This document shows positions 8,561 to 17,552 of a DNA stretch of 64,000 bases, piece by piece. The stretch spans positions 24,077 to 88,076 of the forward strand of contig CALDGQ010000057.1 of assembly GCA_937941765.1 (NCBI GenBank), in the 5' to 3' direction. Position 1 is the first letter of the stretch. Every line of letters begins with the position of its first letter. A program made the position numbers and the translations under genes. Source of the DNA: an uncultured Saprospiraceae bacterium (GTDB taxonomy: Bacteria > Bacteroidota > Bacteroidia > Chitinophagales > Saprospiraceae). The notes beneath the pieces are model-generated. The model was not told where the DNA came from. It saw nothing but the letters and a program-made list of their open reading frames with translations, and ran no database searches.

Positions 8561-9784
8561 TCAATCCTTCTTCAAAACTTCGTCAATAGAAACACTATGC
8601 TTATGTTCAGAAGCTTTAAAGTTTTTATTGGGATTACCCATTTTGAAAAGACCAGTAATTTGATTGATGATAAACATCGGTGTATTGGCAACTGCTTTCC
8701 AAATTGGTTTCGGTACTTTACTTAAATATAATGAAAGGAAGATATTTCCAACAAAGATGCAACCGCCTAAAAATAAAAGTGCACTCATTACTGGAGAGAA
8801 ATAAAGTCCAGCTAAAAATAAAATACCAGCCAAAAATATCATAATAAACATTGGTGGTGCAATCGTGACCAGACCGAATAGTAACCGATTCCAACTGAAT
8901 GTAAACAATCCTTTTGCAACCAATCCACTTGAGTTTGGAAGATTTTGAAAATAAGAATACAACCAACGACTTCTCTGTGTTTCTACTTGTTCACCACTAT
9001 CTACTTTTTCGTCATAGACCACGGCATCCCAAGCGTAACTAATTTTTTCGTTTCTGAAAAGTAAATGGTTCTGAAGAATCTTATCTTCTTGCAACATCTT
9101 TTTCCAAAGCTCTTTTCCTTTTGTGATTTCCTCACCATATAAATACGTCTTATACAATTCAGATTCCACGGCCATTCCAGATCCTGAAATAACAGCAGAT
9201 GAACCGATCAAATAAGGAACATATCTTTCAACATAATTTTTGTAAAATTCTCCCAATGCATCCGTGCATGCATACATAGAGTCTAGATTCTTAGCTGTAC
9301 GTTGTCCTTGTATAGATGTGTATCCATTGTTGGCATAAACGTTTATTTCTTCTAGGAAATTCGGATGTGCTAAATTATCAGCATCATAAATGGCAATAAA
9401 TTCATGATCTCTTTTGAAGTTTTCAACTGCATGAATAATTGATTTTACTTTCAAGTTCATCGGTGGTTGAGGATTCAAAACGACCAAGCGATCATCAAAA
9501 ACATCCCAACCTTCAATATCACAATTATCTGCCACCAAGTAAATGATGTGATTATCGTGTGTTTGACGTAACAAAGATTGGATTAATGGTTTCGCGATTT
9601 CTGCATTTTTGTAAGCAGTGATGATGTTACCAAAATCATATTTCTTGAAATCGGGTTTGTTGACGACGCTTCGATCAACTTTATCTTTTGTCAACAAAGA
9701 GAGTAGGACCTTCAAAAATGGAAATACAAGAAAGAACAAGATGATTCCACTGATGACCAGGTAAACTATTTTTAGGATTGCCAT
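8561..9784 (-). CDS. GT2 membrane glycosyltransferase
   Basis: 407 residues: an N-terminal membrane helix (5-28), a cytoplasmic GT-A domain (about 45-270) and C-terminal membrane spans (about 290-360). The nucleotide-sugar-binding acids are in VADNCD and IYDADN, the catalytic-region acid in QEDKILQNH, and QRSRWLYSY resembles the Q-x-x-R-W motif of processive GT2 enzymes (cellulose/hyaluronan synthase type). It probably extends or polymerises the cluster's exopolysaccharide from UDP-sugars. It lies 51 bp after the second GT2 gene; the following 152-bp gap may hold an internal promoter, though I can point to no clear motif. Confidence 0.85.
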   Translation of the reverse strand: MAILKIVYLVISGIILFFLVFPFLKVLLSLLTKDKVDRSVVNKPDFKKYDFGNIITAYKNAEIAKPLIQSLLRQTHDNHIIYLVADNCDIEGWDVFDDRLVVLNPQPPMNLKVKSIIHAVENFKRDHEFIAIYDADNLAHPNFLEEINVYANNGYTSIQGQRTAKNLDSMYACTDALGEFYKNYVERYVPYLIGSSAVISGSGMAVESELYKTYLYGEEITKGKELWKKMLQEDKILQNHLLFRNEKISYAWDAVVYDEKVDSGEQVETQRSRWLYSYFQNLPNSSGLVAKGLFTFSWNRLLFGLVTIAPPMFIMIFLAGILFLAGLYFSPVMSALLFLGGCIFVGNIFLSLYLSKVPKPIWKAVANTPMFIINQITGLFKMGNPNKNFKASEHKHSVSIDEVLKKD

Positions 9785-9809
9785 TTTAAAAATTGTTAGT
9801 TGCCACTAA

Positions 9810-9841
9810 GCCTGTCTGACTGTTCGTTAGAAAAGTCAGGC
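9810..9841. repeat. Short palindromic repeat between two GT genes
   Basis: GCCTGTCTGACT at 9810-9821 is complementary (with a 4-nt insertion) to AGTCAGGC at 9834-9841; the loop is about 12 nt. The right arm includes the stop codon of the GT2 gene at 9836-10768. The same GCCTGYCTGACTG core occurs inside the long inverted repeat near 15443-15456, so the two are probably related. No T-run follows, so an ordinary terminator is unlikely. Confidence 0.6.
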
Positions 9842-10768
9842 CGTGACGAGTTTACTTTTTTTAGTTGTTTTTGGAGAACCGACGTTCCACCAGACTGCTT
9901 TCAGAAATACTTTTGCATGATCCCAATCTCCTCGTACAACAAACATCAATACATTTTTAGGAACCGTAACAAAAATTAAAAATAAAGAGAATAAGAATAC
10001 ACTTAATGCACTTCGATTTCTTTTCATGAAGTAAATACGATTGCGATTTAAGTAGTAAGTTTTCAAAGTACTCATTTTTCCAACAGAGATGGACTCTTTG
10101 TGGTAAACGTGTACATTTGGTTCGACATATATTTTATAACCAGCTCTTCTTATTTGTTCACACCAGTCCAATTCTTCATAATACAAAAAGAAATCTTCGA
10201 ACATCATTCCGACTTCATCGATTACTTTTTTAGGAATCATCATAGCTGCACCATGGGCATAAGGCGTTTCTTTCAATTCCGTATATTGATTGTTGTCAGG
10301 TTCCATTTCTCCTAGAATTTTGTTTCTAGCAGTGATGTTGCTGACAGGAGTTGCACCCACATATTGGATGATTTCATTGACTCCTTTTTCTTCTGGCCAG
10401 TAAAGTAGTTTTGGACTTATCATCCCAAGTTTAGGGATTTTGTCAAAGGCTTCTAATAATTTAGGAATGGTTCCTGTTGGAATTTCGGTATCGTTGTTAA
10501 TGAAAAAGAGGTATGCTCCTTTTGCTTCTTCAACGGCTAAGTTGTTGCCACCAGCAAAACCTAAGTTTTCTTCGCTAATAATAATTTTAACTTCTGGATA
10601 TTTGGTTGCAATGATTGGTGTCTCGTCGACTTTTGAACCATTATCAACCAAAATAATTTCCAGATTTGGATAGTCGATAGCCCTAAGTGAATCAAATAAT
10701 TCACAGGTAACTCCAATCTGATTATAGTTAACAGTAATAAGCGATACTAATGGATATTGATCAGACAT
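9836..10768 (-). CDS. GT2 glycosyltransferase (rhamnosyltransferase-like)
   Basis: 310 residues with no N-terminal signal. The GT-A fold begins at VSLITVNYNQ and has IILVDNGS (nucleotide-binding Asp) and FINNDTEIP in the D-x-D position. EELDWCEQIRRAGYKIYVEPNVHVYHKESIS is the family's C-terminal acceptor/metal-site block. These motifs match the WcaA/RfbF/rhamnosyltransferase branch of GT2, which adds single sugars to a lipid-linked repeat unit at the cytoplasmic membrane face. One or two hydrophobic segments near residues 255-275 may anchor it. Its stop overlaps a palindromic repeat. It follows the priming transferase gene by 49 bp, in an order typical of an assembly operon. Confidence 0.88.
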   Translation of the reverse strand: MSDQYPLVSLITVNYNQIGVTCELFDSLRAIDYPNLEIILVDNGSKVDETPIIATKYPEVKIIISEENLGFAGGNNLAVEEAKGAYLFFINNDTEIPTGTIPKLLEAFDKIPKLGMISPKLLYWPEEKGVNEIIQYVGATPVSNITARNKILGEMEPDNNQYTELKETPYAHGAAMMIPKKVIDEVGMMFEDFFLYYEELDWCEQIRRAGYKIYVEPNVHVYHKESISVGKMSTLKTYYLNRNRIYFMKRNRSALSVFLFSLFLIFVTVPKNVLMFVVRGDWDHAKVFLKAVWWNVGSPKTTKKSKLVTA

Positions 10769-10817
10769 ATAATTTTCGATTTCAAAGGATAGTTTTACCC
10801 CTTTAAAATTACAAATT

Positions 10818-11936
10818 TTATACCGCCTCTTCCTGAATCATCGCTGGCAACGTCTTTAAGATGATTTTTAGATCCATCCAAATAGAATAATCTTTAGCAT
10901 AATCAATGTCCATCTGGATTCTTTCCTCGACAGACATGTCCGCTTTTCCCCTTTTGGAGATTTGCCAAAGACCAGTCAAACCTGCTGGTGCTCTAAATCT
11001 TGTAGACCATCCATCAACCGTTAATTTCTCAGCTTCGTAAAGTGGAAGTGGTCTGTTACCGACGATAGACATATCACCTTTCAATACATTGATCAATTGT
11101 GGTAATTCATCAATACTCGTCTTTCTGATTAGCTTACCAATCTTTGTTACACGAGGATCGTTGGCCAACTTCATAAAAGTAGGAGCCTTTGAATCTTTAT
11201 TTTCAGCACTATATTGATTTAAGTGCGCTAGGTGTTTTAATTTTGAATCTGCATCCTGACACATAGAACGGAATTTGATAAAATCAAAAACCTTGTATCC
11301 ATTCCCAGCTCTTTTTGAGTAGTAAAAGATGTCTCCTTTGGAAGTAAATTTAACCAATAAAGCAACCGTAATTAATATCGGGCTAATAGCTAAAAGTACT
11401 GCACTTGCAAAAACGATATCGAAAATTCTTTTACCTAATGGCATTTTGAATTCCAATTCTTCCGCAGGAGTTTCAATTAACTCAATCATTTCTGGTTTAT
11501 ATTTAGCAAGAAACTGAATTCTTTTCTTGATATCCAACCAGTTGATAGGAGAGTAGTACAAATCATCAATACCCAAATTGATGGCTTCTACTGTATCCAA
11601 TTTATGTTTCTTTGAATTAGAGATGACGATGAAAGGAATATATTTCATGTCTGCATGCTTGCGTATATTGTGTAACAAGCGATAGTCATCTTGCACTAAA
11701 TAATCTAAGTCCACAAGTATCGCTTTCGGATAATCCACCGTCAACTGATCTTTGATCTTATTTTCTAAATAGTGATATGCCTTAAAAGAAGAATCGAATT
11801 TCTTTGAAGTGAAACTGCTAAATTCTCCATTGTACTGAACCATTCCATTAAAGAAAATCTCGTTGAACCCTATAAATAATAGTTCTTCTTTATTCCTAAA
11901 ATGCTCAAGTTTCACAGGTGCCTTAATTATATCCAT
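10818..11936 (-). CDS. Priming sugar-1-phosphate transferase with N-terminal receiver-like domain
   Basis: 372 residues in two parts. Residues about 18-150 look like a response-regulator receiver fold (strand KAILVDLDYL with D76/D78 near the phospho-site, VISNSKK, then LGIDDLYYSP), but the early acidic pair is missing and the usual Lys of K-P is Ser, so it is probably a pseudo-receiver. Residues about 167-372 form a bacterial sugar transferase domain (WcaJ/WbaP C-terminal type): one membrane hairpin, then KRAGNGYKVFDFIKFRSM, RKTSIDELPQLINVLKGDMSIVGNRP and PAGLTGLWQISKRG. Such enzymes load the first sugar phosphate onto undecaprenyl phosphate. The start overlaps the upstream regulator's stop by one base (TGATG), implying translational coupling. 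Confidence 0.9.
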   Translation of the reverse strand: MDIIKAPVKLEHFRNKEELLFIGFNEIFFNGMVQYNGEFSSFTSKKFDSSFKAYHYLENKIKDQLTVDYPKAILVDLDYLVQDDYRLLHNIRKHADMKYIPFIVISNSKKHKLDTVEAINLGIDDLYYSPINWLDIKKRIQFLAKYKPEMIELIETPAEELEFKMPLGKRIFDIVFASAVLLAISPILITVALLVKFTSKGDIFYYSKRAGNGYKVFDFIKFRSMCQDADSKLKHLAHLNQYSAENKDSKAPTFMKLANDPRVTKIGKLIRKTSIDELPQLINVLKGDMSIVGNRPLPLYEAEKLTVDGWSTRFRAPAGLTGLWQISKRGKADMSVEERIQMDIDYAKDYSIWMDLKIILKTLPAMIQEEAV

Positions 11937-12337
11937 CAGTGCGCAGTAGTTTTATGTAGGGGACTCGTTTGAAAAATGTTTTCTATCTGTTCTTTTAGAG
12001 TGATTGGGTTAAATGGTTTTGTTATGTAACCACTTGCTCCAAGTTTTGTACACTGTTCTACGTATTTTTCATTGTCCTTTCCAGAAACAATTAGAACTGG
12101 TATTTCACGGAAAAATCCACTACTTCTCAAAACAGATAAAAATTCTAATCCATTAAGGCGTGGCATTGACATGTCAAGCAATATTAAGTCTGGAATATTA
12201 CCTGCACTCAAATACTTAAGTCCTAACAAACCATCTTCTTTCGTAGTAACATTGTAAGACTTACCTAGGATGTTACCTAGAATAAATCGAATGCTATCGT
12301 GATCGTCAATGATAAGAATGTTCTTATCTGTCTTCAT
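11936..12337 (-). CDS. Single-domain response regulator (CheY-like)
   Basis: 133 residues, receiver domain only. The complete phosphorylation site is visible: D11/D12, phospho-acceptor D55 in LILLDMSMP, S85 in LIVSGKD and K107 in ITKPFNP. There is no output domain, so it must act by binding a partner or passing phosphate. It is the first gene of the minus-strand polysaccharide cluster and overlaps the receiver-like sugar transferase by one base, which suggests that it controls the priming step directly or through the degenerate receiver; this is inference. No histidine kinase is visible nearby. Confidence 0.92.
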   Translation of the reverse strand: MKTDKNILIIDDHDSIRFILGNILGKSYNVTTKEDGLLGLKYLSAGNIPDLILLDMSMPRLNGLEFLSVLRSSGFFREIPVLIVSGKDNEKYVEQCTKLGASGYITKPFNPITLKEQIENIFQTSPLHKTTAH

Positions 12338-12909
12338 AATGTGTGTATTATATATATCAAATAATAATAATCAATACATCGTGCCTCCTTCAATAGGAGA
12401 CCGGTTTTTGAAACTAGGGCAAACGGTTGTTGGAATAAATTATGTCTTCGGGAGGGACAATTAAAGACATTATGGGATATACCTTCTTCAAAATCAGGCT
12501 ACTCTACAAACAACAAGAATCATGCTAAATTGATATTTCTATCAACATAGTATGAGTAAAAGGGGTAGAGGCGAATAATTTTGATGATGCATCGAAACGA
12601 CACATCTGATGAATTTAACTCAAATATCGGAAATTATTAGCAATAACAACTAAAATACACCGTGAATTTGAATCCTTACCGTTAAAATAATTCTTTGTGG
12701 GACGAAATACAAATATAAGATTCAATCAATTATTTATAAAACTATTTTAAATAACTGATTTTCAATAATTTAATAAAACCTAACATATGTTATCCATTGA
12801 TTAGGCTTGGTTTTTGAATATTTTTATGATTTAGAAGGAGATATAAATTATTAAAACTATTATGTTTGCATCTCCTCCCCAATTCCATTGAATTGTTATT
12901 TTTCAAAGT
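12338..12909. other. Divergent intergenic/leader region, 572 bp
   Basis: This gap separates the minus-strand response-regulator operon from a plus-strand GT2 gene and contains no credible ORF. I see weak hairpins: CTCCT-TCAAT-AGGAG near 12383-12398, an imperfect ACCGG...AAACGGT pairing near 12401-12430, and ATGTCTT/AAGACAT near 12447-12473. These could form an untranslated leader for the minus-strand operon. Nothing matches a riboswitch class that I know. Confidence 0.4.
12861..12868 (+). promoter_or_regulatory. Possible Bacteroidota -7 promoter element
   Basis: TATGTTTG fits the Bacteroidota -7 consensus TAnnTTTG and lies 41 bp before the start codon of the GT2 gene at 12910. No convincing -33 TTG element is at the expected spacing, so this is a weak single-box match. 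Confidence 0.3.
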
Positions 12910-14106
12910 ATGATATTAACCTTTATAACTGCATCTATTTTCTGGTCATTGATCCTCTTGGTCATCTATACTTACGTTGGCTATGGTATTCTTTTATATT
13001 TTTTAGTCAAAATGAAGAAGAAGCAACCAATGCCCGCTTATACAGACGATAATGAACTACCTGAAGTCACATTTATGGTGGCCGCATATAACGAGCAGGA
13101 TTATATGGAAGAAAAAATTCAAAATTGCCTCGATTTTGATTATCCCAAAGAGAAGCTGACCTTGTTTTTTGTCACAGATGGATCTGATGATGATACTCCA
13201 AAAGTGATTGATCAATATCCGCTCCCTGAAGGAGTCAATTTGGAACTTTATCACCGACCAGAAAGAATGGGTAAGATTGCGGCAGTTGAAAGAGTAATGC
13301 CTTATGTCAAAACACCGATAGTTATATATACCGATGCTAATACGCATGTCAATAAAAATGCAATTCGAAATATTGTCCGTCATTATATTGATCCAAAAGT
13401 AGGAGGTGTTGCAGGTGAGAAGCGAATCACTATGGATGAAAAGGACGCAGCCAAGTCAGCAGGTGAAGGTGTTTATTGGAAATATGAATCGAAATTAAAA
13501 CAATGGGACTCAGCGTTGCATTCAGTTGTTGGTGCAGCTGGTGAATTGTTTTCTATTCGTACAGAATTGTTTGAAGCAGTTCCTCAAGATACAGTGATTG
13601 AAGATTTTTTCATGACTTTGACAATTGCCTCCAAAGGTTACAAGATTGTTTATGAACCGATGGCCTATGCAGTTGAAAGTAGTTCAGCATCTGTCGGTGA
13701 AGAATTAAAAAGAAAAATTAGAATTGCAGCAGGTGGACATCAAGCAGTTAGTAGACTTGGATTTTTATTGAATCCTTTCAAGCATGGAGTCCTTACCTTT
13801 CAGTATATTTCTCATCGAGTACTAAGATGGACATTGGCTCCGCTAGCATTACCAATCATTTTTTTCCTAAACGTTTATTTAGCGATGTCGGGCAATCCGT
13901 TGTATATTGGTTTGTTGTGCTGTCAAATTCTCTTTTACGCAATGGGCTTGATAGGTTATCTGATGCAAGAACGTGAGTTGAAATCAAAAATCTTTTTTGT
14001 TCCTTATTATTTCTGTGTCATGAATTACGCAGTATACAGAGGCTTTTTTCGTTTTATGAATAAGAGTCAATCTGTGAAATGGGAACGTGCTAAACGTGCT
14101 GTATAA
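12910..14106 (+). CDS. GT2 membrane glycosyltransferase
   Basis: 398 residues: N-terminal membrane helix (5-30), GT-A domain (about 48-290) and three or so C-terminal membrane spans. Motifs are VAAYNEQDYM, FFVTDGSDDDT (first Asp), VIYTDANTH (D-x-N in the D-x-D position), VIEDFFMTL (E-D catalytic region) and KIRIAAGGHQAV, matching IcaA/PgaC-type GT2 synthases. It probably acts on the same surface polysaccharide but on its own promoter, divergent from the response-regulator operon. Substrate unknown. It precedes the Gfo/Idh/MocA gene by 93 bp on the same strand. Confidence 0.85.
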   Translation: MILTFITASIFWSLILLVIYTYVGYGILLYFLVKMKKKQPMPAYTDDNELPEVTFMVAAYNEQDYMEEKIQNCLDFDYPKEKLTLFFVTDGSDDDTPKVIDQYPLPEGVNLELYHRPERMGKIAAVERVMPYVKTPIVIYTDANTHVNKNAIRNIVRHYIDPKVGGVAGEKRITMDEKDAAKSAGEGVYWKYESKLKQWDSALHSVVGAAGELFSIRTELFEAVPQDTVIEDFFMTLTIASKGYKIVYEPMAYAVESSSASVGEELKRKIRIAAGGHQAVSRLGFLLNPFKHGVLTFQYISHRVLRWTLAPLALPIIFFLNVYLAMSGNPLYIGLLCCQILFYAMGLIGYLMQERELKSKIFFVPYYFCVMNYAVYRGFFRFMNKSQSVKWERAKRAV

Positions 14107-14199
14107 CTATAGCAAAAACACTTCATTAATTTTCTTCGTTTTCTCATTCCTTCGTTTATCTTTATTGCAAGTAACGACAACGTTATTATTAAGTATTAA

Positions 14200-15369
14200 A
14201 TGAAACGGATGAAAAAAAGAAAGATCAACATGGGAATGGTTGGTGGTGGACGGGGTGCTTTTATAGGCAGTGTTCACAGAATGGCAGCGGCACTAGATGG
14301 AGAAATAAATTTGGTCTGTGGTGCATTCAGTTCCAATCCCAAGAAATCCAAGTTATCAGGAAAAGATTTATTAATTCCTGCCAATCGTGTTTACAATTCT
14401 TATCAAGAAATGATATTGGCTGAAAAGCAATTACCAGAAGGAGAACGCATGGATTTTGTCTCTATTGTAACACCTAATCATGTACATTTCGGACCAGCAA
14501 AAATGGCTTTAGAAAATGGCTTTCATGTTGTTTGTGATAAACCACTTTGTTTCAATATGAAAGAAGCTAAAGTTCTTCAAAAATTGGTCAAGAAAACAGG
14601 ATTGTTATTCGCATTAACCCACAACTATACAGGTTACCCGATGGTCAAGCAGGCCAAAATGATGATTAAAAATAAAGCAATCGGAAAGATACGTAAGGTT
14701 GTTGTTGAATATCCGCAAGGTTGGTTGTCTACTCGTTTGGAGTCAAGTAATCAAAAACAAGCAGCATGGCGGACAGATCCGAAAAAATCAGGAATAGCCG
14801 GTGCCATGGGAGATATTGGAACCCATGCTGAAAATCTAGCTGAATACATTACTGGTCTGAAAATCAAACGGTTATGTGCGGATTTGAACACCTTTGTTAA
14901 AGGCCGAAAATTAGATGATGATGGAAATGTATTGTTGCAGTTTGACAATGGTGCGAAGGGGATTTTGTTCGCGACACAAATTGCTGCTGGCGAAGAAAAT
15001 AATTTGAGAATAAGAATTTATGGCGAAAAAGGTGGTTTAGATTGGTCGCAGCAAACACCGAATAGCCTTATTGTCCGTCACCTAGATAAACCGATGGAAA
15101 TCATGAGAGCAGGTGTAGGAAAACAATATGCAGAAACACAAAATGCAATGCGAATCCCAGCTGGTCATCCAGAAGGATATTTGGAAGCATTTGCCAATAT
15201 TTATAAAAATTTCGCGAGAAGCCTAACAGCACATTTGCAAGGTAAAAAACCAAAAGCAGTTGATCTCGATTTTCCGACTGTTGCAGATGGCGTTAGAGGG
15301 ATGCAGTTTATTGAAAAGGTAGTTGCTTCTTCTAAGTCGAATAGTAAATGGATGACGGTGGACGGTTGA
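14200..15369 (+). CDS. Gfo/Idh/MocA family oxidoreductase
   Basis: 389 residues. The Rossmann start is KINMGMVGGGRGAFIG, followed by SIVTPNHVHFGPAKMALENGFHVVCDKPL, where CDKP is the E/DKP motif with the catalytic Lys, and GAMGDIGTHAENLAEY carries the catalytic Asp/His pair of the C-terminal domain. Members oxidise sugar or inositol hydroxyls with NAD(P). There is no secretion signal. An alternative start is the ATG at 14209. The last codons (MTVDG-stop) lie in the left arm of a long inverted repeat, so the 3' end has probably been remodelled by it. The TIM-barrel sugar isomerase-like gene follows downstream, a common pairing in unusual sugar catabolism. Confidence 0.92.
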   Translation: MKRMKKRKINMGMVGGGRGAFIGSVHRMAAALDGEINLVCGAFSSNPKKSKLSGKDLLIPANRVYNSYQEMILAEKQLPEGERMDFVSIVTPNHVHFGPAKMALENGFHVVCDKPLCFNMKEAKVLQKLVKKTGLLFALTHNYTGYPMVKQAKMMIKNKAIGKIRKVVVEYPQGWLSTRLESSNQKQAAWRTDPKKSGIAGAMGDIGTHAENLAEYITGLKIKRLCADLNTFVKGRKLDDDGNVLLQFDNGAKGILFATQIAAGEENNLRIRIYGEKGGLDWSQQTPNSLIVRHLDKPMEIMRAGVGKQYAETQNAMRIPAGHPEGYLEAFANIYKNFARSLTAHLQGKKPKAVDLDFPTVADGVRGMQFIEKVVASSKSNSKWMTVDG

Positions 15370-15684
15370 CGGTGAACGGGAGGACGCGAGGAGTATACGT
15401 CAGACTGTGCGAAAACGAAATTGAACCGCAAAATATCGAACAAGCCTGCCTGACTGCCGTCAAAGCAGACAGGGAACCGCAGAATGTAGAAGTTGAGTAC
15501 GCGAGTATACACGTATATTAACGAATTTCATGTTTAATTGTCCACGTACTCTACTTCGACATTCGATATTCTGCGGTTGGATATTCTGCGGTTCAGTTTC
15601 CGAAAACATATTCGCACAGTCTGACGTATGTACACGTACTCCTCACGCGCTCCCGTTAACCGTCCACCGTCAACCGTTCACCGT
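15355..15684. repeat. Long imperfect inverted repeat D (~330 bp)
   Basis: Arms of about 150 nt pair end to end. In order from outside inward they share GACGGTTGACGGTG / CACCGTCAACCGTTC, GAGGAGTA / TACTCCTC, ACGTCAGACTGTGCGAA / TTCGCACAGTCTGACGT, GAACCGCARAATATC / GATATTCTGCGGTTC, and GAGTACG / CGTACTC. The left arm contains the stop codon of the oxidoreductase gene, and the right arm ends 20 bp before the start of the next gene. No ORF lies inside. The left arm also carries a GCCTGCCTGACTG piece resembling the palindrome at 9810. A transcript crossing it would form a very long hairpin between two same-direction genes. Confidence 0.92.
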
Positions 15685-15703
15685 TTTTTTAAAATAAAAA
15701 AAT

Positions 15704-16756
15704 ATGAAAACAATAAAAGGACCAGCAATATTTCTAGCACAATTTGTAGGTGATAAAGCGCCATTTAATTCCTTGAAAAACATATGCAAATGGGCCGCTG
15801 ATCTAGGATATAAAGGTATCCAAATACCAACATGGGAAAGTAAATTAATCGACCTAAAAAAAGCAGCAACAAGTAAGTCTTATTGTAAAGATTTGAAAGG
15901 ATTAGTCAACAGTTATGGACTTGAAATTTCTGAACTTTCAACGCACTTACAAGGTCAGTTAGTAGCTGTAAATCCGGCTTATGATGTGATGTTTGATGCT
16001 TTTGCCCCGAAAGAAGTAAAAGGAAAGCCAAAAGCAAGAACTAAGTGGGCGGTCCAACAATTGATGTACGCAGCAAAGGCGAGCAAAAACTTAGGGTTGA
16101 ATGTGCACGTAACTTTCTCAGGTGCTTTGATTTGGCATACTTTCTATCCATGGCCACAACGACCACAAGGATTGGTAGAAGATGCTTTTGCTGAGTTAGC
16201 GAAAAGATGGCTGCCGATATTAAATGCTTTTGATAAAGCTGGAGTAGATCTCTGTTATGAAATTCATCCTGGAGAAGACTTACATGATGGAGTTACATTT
16301 GAAAGATTTTTGGAAAAAACGAAGCATCACAAACGTTGTCATATGCTATATGATCCAAGTCATTTCGTTTTACAACAATTAGATTACTTAGCACATATTG
16401 ATATTTATCATCAACATATTAAGATGTTTCATGTCAAGGATGCGGAGTTTAATCCAACCGGGAGGTCGGGTGTTTATGGTGGTTATCAAGATTGGGTTGA
16501 TCGACCAGGACGTTTCCGATCATTAGGGGATGGACAGGTAGATTTTAAAGCGATTTTTAGCAAATTGGCTCAATATGGTTATGATGGTTGGGCTGTGTTG
16601 GAATGGGAGTGTTGTATCAAAGATGGCGAGCAAGGTGCGAAAGAAGGTGCCATTTTTATTCAAGATCATATCATTAAAGTGACCGAAAAAGCTTTTGATG
16701 ATTTTGCTGGCGGGAAGTCGGATAAGAAATTGAATAAACGGATAATGGGGTTGTGA
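15704..16756 (+). CDS. Sugar phosphate isomerase/epimerase-like TIM barrel
   Basis: 350 residues, AP_endonuc_2/xylose-isomerase-like TIM barrel, cytosolic. Candidate metal ligands sit in the usual strand ends: CYEIHPGEDL (Glu, His), MLYDPSHFV (Asp, His), IKMFHVKDAEF (His, Asp) and AVLEWECC (Glu). The block with GGYQDWVDRPGRFRSLGDGQVDF is typical of the inositol/3-keto-sugar branch. Together with the upstream Gfo/Idh/MocA oxidoreductase it probably interconverts an oxidised sugar intermediate. Transcription from upstream would have to pass the long inverted repeat, so it may be separately expressed. Confidence 0.88.
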   Translation: MKTIKGPAIFLAQFVGDKAPFNSLKNICKWAADLGYKGIQIPTWESKLIDLKKAATSKSYCKDLKGLVNSYGLEISELSTHLQGQLVAVNPAYDVMFDAFAPKEVKGKPKARTKWAVQQLMYAAKASKNLGLNVHVTFSGALIWHTFYPWPQRPQGLVEDAFAELAKRWLPILNAFDKAGVDLCYEIHPGEDLHDGVTFERFLEKTKHHKRCHMLYDPSHFVLQQLDYLAHIDIYHQHIKMFHVKDAEFNPTGRSGVYGGYQDWVDRPGRFRSLGDGQVDFKAIFSKLAQYGYDGWAVLEWECCIKDGEQGAKEGAIFIQDHIIKVTEKAFDDFAGGKSDKKLNKRIMGL

Positions 16757-16857
16757 TTTAACACCTAGATTTTTTTTACCACAGATCTTTGTGTTAAAAT
16801 ATGTCTTTTGTGAGTTGTCGCTTTATGAACATGTGTTTAAAAAACGTGCTCTGTTTG

Positions 16858-17454
16858 TTAAAAATTCCAAGCAAGCATAACACCAAGATTATCCTCATCC
16901 CATTTTAATTGCAAAGAGCTAGAATTTAGACCATTGTCAAAACCATTTCCCAACAAAATAGCATGTAATAAATCATTCTCACTACTAGGACCGAAATAAC
17001 CATTGCCAATAACCATTAAGAGATACGTTGCAATAGAAATTCTAACATTTTTTCGACCAAAAAATGAATCGGAAATTCCATATCCTTTAGATATATTATC
17101 AATTGCAAATCCAAGATAAACTATCCCAGCGACACCCGTTCCTATCGAGGTAAAATCGTCCATTGCTTTTTTGAAACGATACCTTTTAAATGATTTCATT
17201 GATGGAGAATTCTCTAAAATATATGGCTTTAAATTTTTCCCATAAAACCCAATCTTACGATAAACATCATTTGTTCCTTTCTCTCTGAAATACATTTTGC
17301 CTGGCATTTTCTTAAACATACTAGCTGTGCGATATTCAATATAATTCGGATTGAACATTCTTTTTTTTGCCAATTGTAGCGGAATATTTTTTTGCCCAAA
17401 GATCGGAGTGCTGTAAAAAATAATAACGAATAAAAATAGCAAAGCTCTAATCAT
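16858..17454 (-). CDS. Secreted/membrane protein of unknown function
   Basis: 198 residues with a signal peptide (MIRALLFLFVIIFYSTPIFG, cleavage before QK). The mature part is basic in its first half. Residues about 100-117 and 133-152 are hydrophobic (GTGVAGIVYLGFAIDNI; ISIATYLLMVIGNGYFG), and the C-terminus is strand-like (LQLKWDEDNLGVMLAWNF), as in small outer-membrane proteins. I recognise no family. It is convergent with the TIM-barrel gene and divergent from the BNR lipoprotein. Confidence 0.6.
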   Translation of the reverse strand: MIRALLFLFVIIFYSTPIFGQKNIPLQLAKKRMFNPNYIEYRTASMFKKMPGKMYFREKGTNDVYRKIGFYGKNLKPYILENSPSMKSFKRYRFKKAMDDFTSIGTGVAGIVYLGFAIDNISKGYGISDSFFGRKNVRISIATYLLMVIGNGYFGPSSENDLLHAILLGNGFDNGLNSSSLQLKWDEDNLGVMLAWNF

Positions 17455-17552
17455 AATTGATGTTAATAGAAGTTTGAGAAAGATTGATAAAATCTACAAG
17501 TGAAAGATTTAAAAGTGCTATTATTGATATTCAATTTAAAATTAATATAAAA

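Noticed and set aside
9810..9841. Intrinsic terminator between the two GT2 genes
   Set aside because: The stem has a 4-nt insertion and no T-run on the transcribed strand; it fits the palindromic repeat family better.
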